From positions 72,766,910-72,830,909 of the forward strand of contig NC_092052.1 of the NCBI RefSeq assembly GCF_003086295.3: a DNA stretch of 64,000 nucleotides, given 5' to 3'. The position numbers and the translations under genes are program-made. A model generated the notes under the pieces. The model was not told where the DNA came from. It did not search any database and saw nothing but the letters and a program-made list of their open reading frames with translations. Below, piece after piece: positions 58,601 through 64,000 of the stretch. This DNA comes from Arachis hypogaea (taxonomy: Eukaryota; Streptophyta; Magnoliopsida; Fabales; Fabaceae). The stretch's first letter is position 1. The number at the start of each line of letters is the position of its first letter.

Positions 58601-60243
58601 CCCAAAGTGACGGCAACCAATAACTCAGCTCCACTTGCTTTCTCAACAATCTCAACGACTCTAATCGCAACATACAACAACTAAAACTCAATCTTATAAC
58701 AATTAACGCCACAAACCTCAACGTGAGATAACAGAACAATAACGAAAGGGCTTTCAAATCGAAATTCTTACCGAACTGAAGAAGGAACGGCTAAACCAAA
58801 ATAGCGGCGGTCTCCGAACCGGTTCAGGAGCAGCCCGGCAGCCACTTCAAGTAGCAGCGGTGACTGGACTCCGGTAATGGTGCCTGGAACCCACATATAG
58901 AGACGTTAAAGCTTCCAGAATCTTAAACAAATGAAGACCAAATTCAAAACCCTTTCCGGCAAAGTTTTCTGGCGACGGCAGTGGGGTTTTCCGGCGACCA
59001 GGCGCGGTGGCGATAGCTCTTTCTCAGCGGACCGAGACAGCAGACATGGAGGGGGTTTCATCTCACTTCTTCTTCGCTGCTGGCAGGGACAACAACTACC
59101 CAGCTCCGGCGACGGCGAACTCGCAGTAGCAGCGGCGGTATCCAGGTGCGACGGCGGTGCGCAAGACAGCGCCCCTCTCTCTTCACCGCGAGCTCCCTCC
59201 CTTTCTCTCACGATGGTGGTCCTCCGACGCAACACCAATCACAACAGGGATGGCGGCGGTGAAGCTCCAACAACGCCGGCGCGGCTCACTCACTTTTTCC
59301 CGTCGCGTTCATCTCTTCTCCTCGGGTTTCTCTGACGACAGCGGCGCGAACATCAACGACCACCGTGGTTGGGAGCAGCTCCTTCGACGGTGAGGAACAA
59401 GGACCCAACGGTGACTACAATCGGTGGTTCTTCCCCCCTCCGCGGCCCTCTTCTCCATCTGTCTCTCTCTGTGCTTCGTGCGGTATTGGCAGAAGCTCGG
59501 CGGGACTGCGGCAGCGCGAGATTGCAGCGACAATGCGTGGGTGACGGCCCCTCCAGCGGCGGCAGTGAGACGCCGATGATGACGGCTAGAAGATGGTGCG
59601 GGTGAAGTTCCCTCTCTCCGACGCCACTTCTTCTGGCTCGATCCCCTCCCCTCTCACCATTTATCCATGGTTGCTGCGCATGATTTGGGAAAGGGAAAGT
59701 ATGTGCATTGCTGCTGTTGGGCTCAGAGGGGAAACGGGTTCTGATTAGGGTTTTCAGGGTTAGGGTTTCATTTTTAAAAATTAGGGTTAAGGGTACTTTG
59801 GTAATTTCACTCAAAAATAAGGATAATATAGTAATTAAAACCCAAATTAAATCCAACACTAATTGTGTATAGAAAATACTATTTGCTCCTCATTTTTACA
59901 AATTATTTTCAATAAATTGTCCAAATCAAATAATTAGAAATAATATAATTAAATCCTTTATTTTCTCAAAACAGTAGTATCAATATTCTAAAATATTAAT
60001 TATTTAGTCCAAAATCATATAAAAATCCTTATTATTTCACAACCACCAACTTTGTGGTTTAAATATAGAAAATAATTCAATAATTATAAAATTGGATAAT
60101 AATCATAACTTATCTCAAATTCAATAAATCAAAACTTGCCTTAATTATATTTAATAAAATAAATTTTGAAATTAAGGCTATAAATAATTATATGATTTGA
60201 GACTTGATCATAAAAAGACTTTTCAAAGGTTCTGGGTCTTACA
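55682..60243 (-). mobile_element. 4.56 kb 3' LTR of a non-autonomous Ty3-gypsy element
   Basis: Minus strand: TGTAAGACCC at 60243 to GGGTGTTACA at 55682. The second LTR starts identically at 63243, and over the 0.76 kb of it inside the window I count nine base differences and one 12 bp indel in a TA-rich run. At 4562 bp it is unusually long, longer than the internal region. Parts at 56600-56900 resemble 110-370 of the LTR at 1-2656. No pol or gag sequence. Confidence 0.92.
58790..59660. other. GC-rich island inside the long LTR
   Basis: About 0.9 kb rich in GGCGACGGC, CCGGCG and GCGGCGG in an otherwise AT-rich LTR, with open frames on both strands (up to 168 codons on minus, 134 on plus). 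Nothing in the frames resembles a protein I know, and both strands are open because of composition. On the minus strand it sits downstream of AT-rich DNA and TTAGGGTTT-type telo-box motifs (59740-59790). It could be a promoter/leader region or captured 5' UTR. Confidence 0.6.
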
Positions 60244-60256
60244 TTCTACCCACCTT
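60244..60256 (-). other. polypurine tract of the non-autonomous element
   Basis: The minus strand reads AAGGTGGGTAGAA directly before TGTAAGACCC. Just upstream, ATTTTCGAGGACGAAAAT is the usual end-of-pol sequence of chromovirus elements, kept here without pol. Confidence 0.75.
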
Positions 60257-63226
60257 ACAAAAATTTTCGTCCTCGAAAATTGATACAAAACGAAAGAAAT
60301 TTCATAACAGTTCACCCTTAAACACATTTAAAGAAGAAGCAAAAATATCTCAAAATATAAACATATATATGGTTTTTCAAATACTTGGATGGTCGTATGC
60401 ATAACGATACAAAGGTAGGAGTGTGATTGGAAAGCAAACGTTACAAGATAGGCTCAATGCACAAGGTCATATGATCTCAAAGCTTTACAAAAGCTTGAGG
60501 TGCCAAAATAGGGTGCAAATCAAGATAGGCGTTCACAAAGCAAAGTGGTAATTAGTGTGGTAAAAGGCTGCAAAGCATGTTGGTATTTAAACAGCGGCAT
60601 AACGTTCGCTGACAATTCTCGTTCCCACTTCAGAACTTCAATTTTCCAACTCCACCAATCATTTTACAACCTCATAGCCAATCATAAGCCTAACAACCGC
60701 AAACCCGTTCGCAAGGAACAGAACACCCACAACTCATAACGTTTTACACCTACCGTTTCACCTTCCATACACACATATCACGTCTTAAAGAACTAACGCA
60801 TCGCGCTACTACGTCTACAAGTTGCACGTGATATCAGAATAATTCTCGAGTCTACTCAGAAGGATACAAGATTTAGAAAGGAGAGTCAAATGTCAAGGGT
60901 AGTACTCATAGATTTGATAGAATGTATCCAATTCTAGATAAACAAGGATACTCAAGTAATGAAGTTTGCTAGACACAATTTCATTGACAACTTCAAAAAT
61001 AACCCTTGGATCAAGAAAATTCAACAAGACAAATAAGAAGAAAGTCAACGCATTAGCTTGATACCAATTCAAGCTGAGCCAAAGAAGTATGAGATTTACA
61101 GAAAAGAATATCTCAAACCCAAGACAAAACTCAGAACTTAAGAGCATGATTAAAAAAACTTCCAAATACATTGTTTATAAAAGAATCAAAAACTTGCGAA
61201 AAATCACTTCACAATTTAGAAGAAAAGCTCAATAGCAAACATTCCTCAAGAGGGCAACAAAAGCAATAACGTGGCTTTGCTCTAATTCAACTTCATGTTG
61301 AAGTAGATTATGTAGAGTTTTAAAAACAAAATGCACCCAGATTTGGCTAAGAGCAAAAATATTTTCATCAAATATTTTAGAAAGTTAGTTGGGTGCACAA
61401 TCTTAACCAAAAGTAGTCACAAAAAACTCGGAAGAGAAATCAAATGCTTGTTTAAAAATTTCCAAAGTTCATATTCAAACAAGTGTGTATAAAAATTATA
61501 GCAAAGACGAAAGAGAAAATTAAACTCTTTTTAGAAAGGAAATTCCGAGGTAAAAATTTGCTTACAATCTGGTAAGGAAATAAGTGGTGCGTTACAAACA
61601 AACCGGTTTCCACTAAACAAAGAAGCTTTTCAAAACTTCATTTAAAATAGTGCATGCCAACTTTAAATTAACTTCGTCAAAATTGAACAATGGTTTCAAT
61701 CTAAATCAAGCAACAGAAAATAAATTCCGTTTAAAACTTCTTACAAGAGAATTCAAAACTTCTTTGAAAGGTTCAAAACAAGACTCCAAAAGTGTTCTTG
61801 AAATCACCATCTCAGAAAAACATTCAAGAAGTTTAAGATGTACTAAAAAGAAGTCAAGCCATGCAAGAAAGGATCTTAAACCAAGATAGCTCAAACAAGA
61901 TCCACTAGGCATGAGACATCAAACAAACTTTCAATTGATTCAAAAGAATACAAAAGTCATAGAAAAAGACAACTCAACCATTAGTAATTTCTCAAGGATA
62001 AATCTTTGACTAAAACTCTTGTAGAGATAATGAGAGGATAGACGATGCATGAAATTGAAACAAATTAAGTTGACTCACATAAGAGTGAGATTCACAAGAG
62101 AAGAAAAACAAAGATCAATGGTAATGTTCACAAGATGTAAAAGATTAGTTAAAAACAAAGTCAAACATGACATTCATGGAGATGGAAAGCTTAAGAGAGA
62201 ATGAGTCCGTTCATAAGAAAAAAGCTACGAGTCCAACACTTTCAAAAGAACAACAATGGCATGAATCATATAGCATGCTAAATCAAACTCAATTCAAAAT
62301 AAGTTGAGTAAAGCTTACCAAACGAAACTAAACCGGGATAAAAGTGAAAATTTCTTTCTTTCCAATTTTTTTTTAAATATCCAAATACATAATCAAATGA
62401 AGATGTGCATTAGAAATATAGTAAAATTACTAGAAAGTCAAATTGTAATTTAAGGTAAATGCAGTTCCATAAACCAGTAAAAGCACAGGTGATGTATTAA
62501 AAATAAATAGTTGTTAAACTATATAAGAAATCTTCAAAGTTCATATATAGATAAGTATGTATCTAATCAACAGCAATTTTTATAAAATCTCAAAATTGGC
62601 TGTGATCATCGTTAAATAAGAGAAAAAACTGAATCAACAATTCCTCTAAGAGTGGACTCGGAATCCAGAGTAAAATGCACAGTGCATTAGGACAAGTTCA
62701 AAGCCATATCAAAGGATACATTAATCAAGAGGAACTCAAACAGAGAAAGATAGATACAACAAGGATTTCAAACAAGCATATGCACTTAAGATCAAACAAG
62801 AATGCATATGAATAGAGGAATAGAGTTGGAAAATCAAACCACCTTTCTAAAGGATTAGCAAACAAGAACCTCAAGTTAGGCTATGAAAGAACATGTCGAC
62901 TCGAACTAAATTTAAGACACACAACTGAATAGCCTCGAGAAATAGTCTCCAACAACATTCCTAAAACCCGCGATTCGATTTACTCAAAACTAGTACGTCA
63001 TCTATGATAACCCATTAGTGCTCTCATATACATAATTCACTAGTATTAAGCCGGCCAAACTTAATATCAGAAATTATGCAATGCAAGACTAACAGCGTTA
63101 ATCAATAGACCGTCATGTGCATAAAGCTCTAATCCTCGTCATTCAACAAGACTTAGTACATGACAAACGCTCAGAGTATGCAATTGAAGCATAGTCGGTC
63201 CATTCCTCAGGCTCTACAGGAAGGAC
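60257..63226 (-). mobile_element. internal region without coding capacity
   Basis: About 3 kb between PPT and PBS. No gag, protease, RT, RNase H or integrase motif on either strand; the longest minus-strand open frame is 92 codons (60893-61171), hydrophobic and probably chance. A-rich on plus. The layout (long LTRs, PBS and PPT, no genes) is that of a LARD-like non-autonomous element that would need proteins from a related autonomous one. Confidence 0.82.
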
Positions 63227-63239
63227 TGCTCTGATACCA
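63227..63239 (-). other. primer-binding site, tRNA-iMet type
   Basis: The minus strand reads TGGTATCAGAGCA three bases inside the LTR end TGTTACA. It matches the common plant PBS complementary to the 3' end of initiator tRNA-Met. It also fixes the element's orientation. Confidence 0.9.
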
Positions 63240-63242
63240 TAA

Positions 63243-64000
63243 TGTAACACCCTAACTACCAAAGCTCACGCTTTCGGCTGCGAGACTCTGATAGCTCGGA
63301 CATTACAACGACACTTATATTATTTAATACTAAAATATGAGCCTGTTTAAAACTTTAAACCGCAATACCGTTCCCAAAAATACTTTCACTATACAACGTA
63401 CATCCATACATACCATACAACTTACAGAAACTCATAAAGAGTACATCCATATATATAAATAATATTACAGACATTAACCAATACGATCCCTATCCCTCTG
63501 ACAAAATATATCCAGTTGAAGGCGAGGGTACAATAAATAATAATCTAAAGCAACACAGAGCATTTCCACAACAATTAAATAAACTCTTCGTGACTTCTGC
63601 ATCCATATCCTGAAAGGGAAAAAATGTAGGGGGTGAGAACATCATCCTCGAAAGGGTTCTCAGTAGATGGTTTTTGGGAATTACTGTAATAGGATACGTG
63701 AAGATAAACCGTACCAGTGATTAATAACTGACTTATGCCTCTTTTCAAAAATAACGGTTTACAGTAAAAGAGAAAATCTGAAATCCTTTTCTGAAAGAGG
63801 AAATTGTTCATTTAAAACAATATTTCGAAAGCCTTTCAAAAGGTTTATCTATGCTAAACCAAAAATAGCCTTTCATATTATTCCAAATCAGAAACACAAA
63901 ACCGAAACCAACCATTGGTCCATCTCATTTCAACCACGGCCCTAGGCCCAAATAATCCAACAACAACCAATCACCACAATCCAACAGAGTCCCAGTTGCA
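63243..64000 (-). mobile_element. 5' LTR of the non-autonomous element, cut by the window end
   Basis: Starts TGTAACACCCTAACTACC on the plus strand, matching 55682-56460 almost base for base. Only its last 758 bp (in element orientation) are in the window. Confidence 0.93.

Noticed and set aside
59740..59790. Interstitial telomere-like sequence (AGGGTTT units)
   Set aside because: Only a few degenerate units, not a tandem array. Similar motifs occur in the LTR at 2430-2455. Better read as telo-box-like LTR sequence.
58931..59859. ORFs of 134 and 168 codons in the long LTR
   Set aside because: Open on both strands because of GC-rich low-complexity sequence; no known motif; inside an LTR.
60893..61171. 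92-codon hydrophobic minus-strand ORF in the internal region of the non-autonomous element
   Set aside because: T-rich minus strand favours Leu/Phe codons; no start context, neighbours or recognised motif support a gene.

Overview
This is a plant nuclear window, very probably from a legume and most likely Arachis (peanut or a wild relative). The evidence is the kind of repeat present. Long Athila-type and Tekay/Del-type Ty3-gypsy LTRs carry the TGGCGTTAAACGCCA hairpin motif and CACGCGTACGCGTG-type repeats that I associate with Arachis. There is no convincing single-copy host gene. The window is a nest of transposable elements, nearly all of them coding-dead, as expected of pericentromeric or other heterochromatic DNA.

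Layout. 1-5195: remains of a minus-strand chromovirus-like Ty3-gypsy element (3' LTR, PPT, a pol with most of RNase H and integrase deleted, protease and gag). A 2.3 kb piece that includes the gag/protease block and part of the neighbouring Athila LTR is tandemly duplicated (3783-6105 and 6103-8424). 7516-29722: two minus-strand Athila-type elements arranged LTR-internal-LTR-internal-LTR (LTRs at 7516-9085, 17629-18834 and 28240-29722). The outer flanks do not match: chromovirus on the left, CACTA transposon on the right. This indicates recombination between two separate insertions. Element 2 (18835-28239) still has an open 326-codon third ORF downstream of pol, and its pol is interrupted by a 299 bp solo LTR with a perfect TSD.

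29723-40335: a plus-strand CACTA (En/Spm) DNA transposon that has lost its 5' end. It has a broken TNP2-type transposase gene, a broken Ptta/En/Spm-type second gene, GC-rich palindromic subterminal repeats and a CACTA 3' terminus. Between the two genes lie three exon-like blocks that read as the OHCU-decarboxylase domain of a plant TTL/allantoin-synthase protein. They look like a captured host gene. 40336-40570 looks like the end of a second CACTA family, and 40683-40825 is a small MITE.

41690-44894: a full-length RTE-clade LINE with an 18 bp perfect TSD. 44952-47382: a Mutator-like element with about 65 bp TIRs and a 10 bp TSD, holding convergent fragments of a plant-mobile-domain gene and a MULE transposase N-terminus. 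47741-49247: an Athila-type solo LTR with TSD AACAT. 49345-49529: a tRNA-derived SINE. About 49890-53474: an older minus-strand Athila-type element in which pol is missing between gag and the third ORF. It is broken by a plus-strand LTR (53475-55050) with its PBS. That element is in turn broken by a minus-strand non-autonomous LTR element from 55682 to beyond the window end, with a 4.56 kb LTR, a 3 kb internal region without coding capacity, and a tRNA-iMet-type PBS.

The genes do not work together as a pathway. They are retrotransposon polyproteins and transposases in stages of decay, and many stops are Trp or Gln codons changed by C-to-T type transitions. The most interesting items are the captured TTL exons, the shared-LTR array, the retained third ORF, and the hairpin arrays that recur across LTRs, 3' regions and gag.
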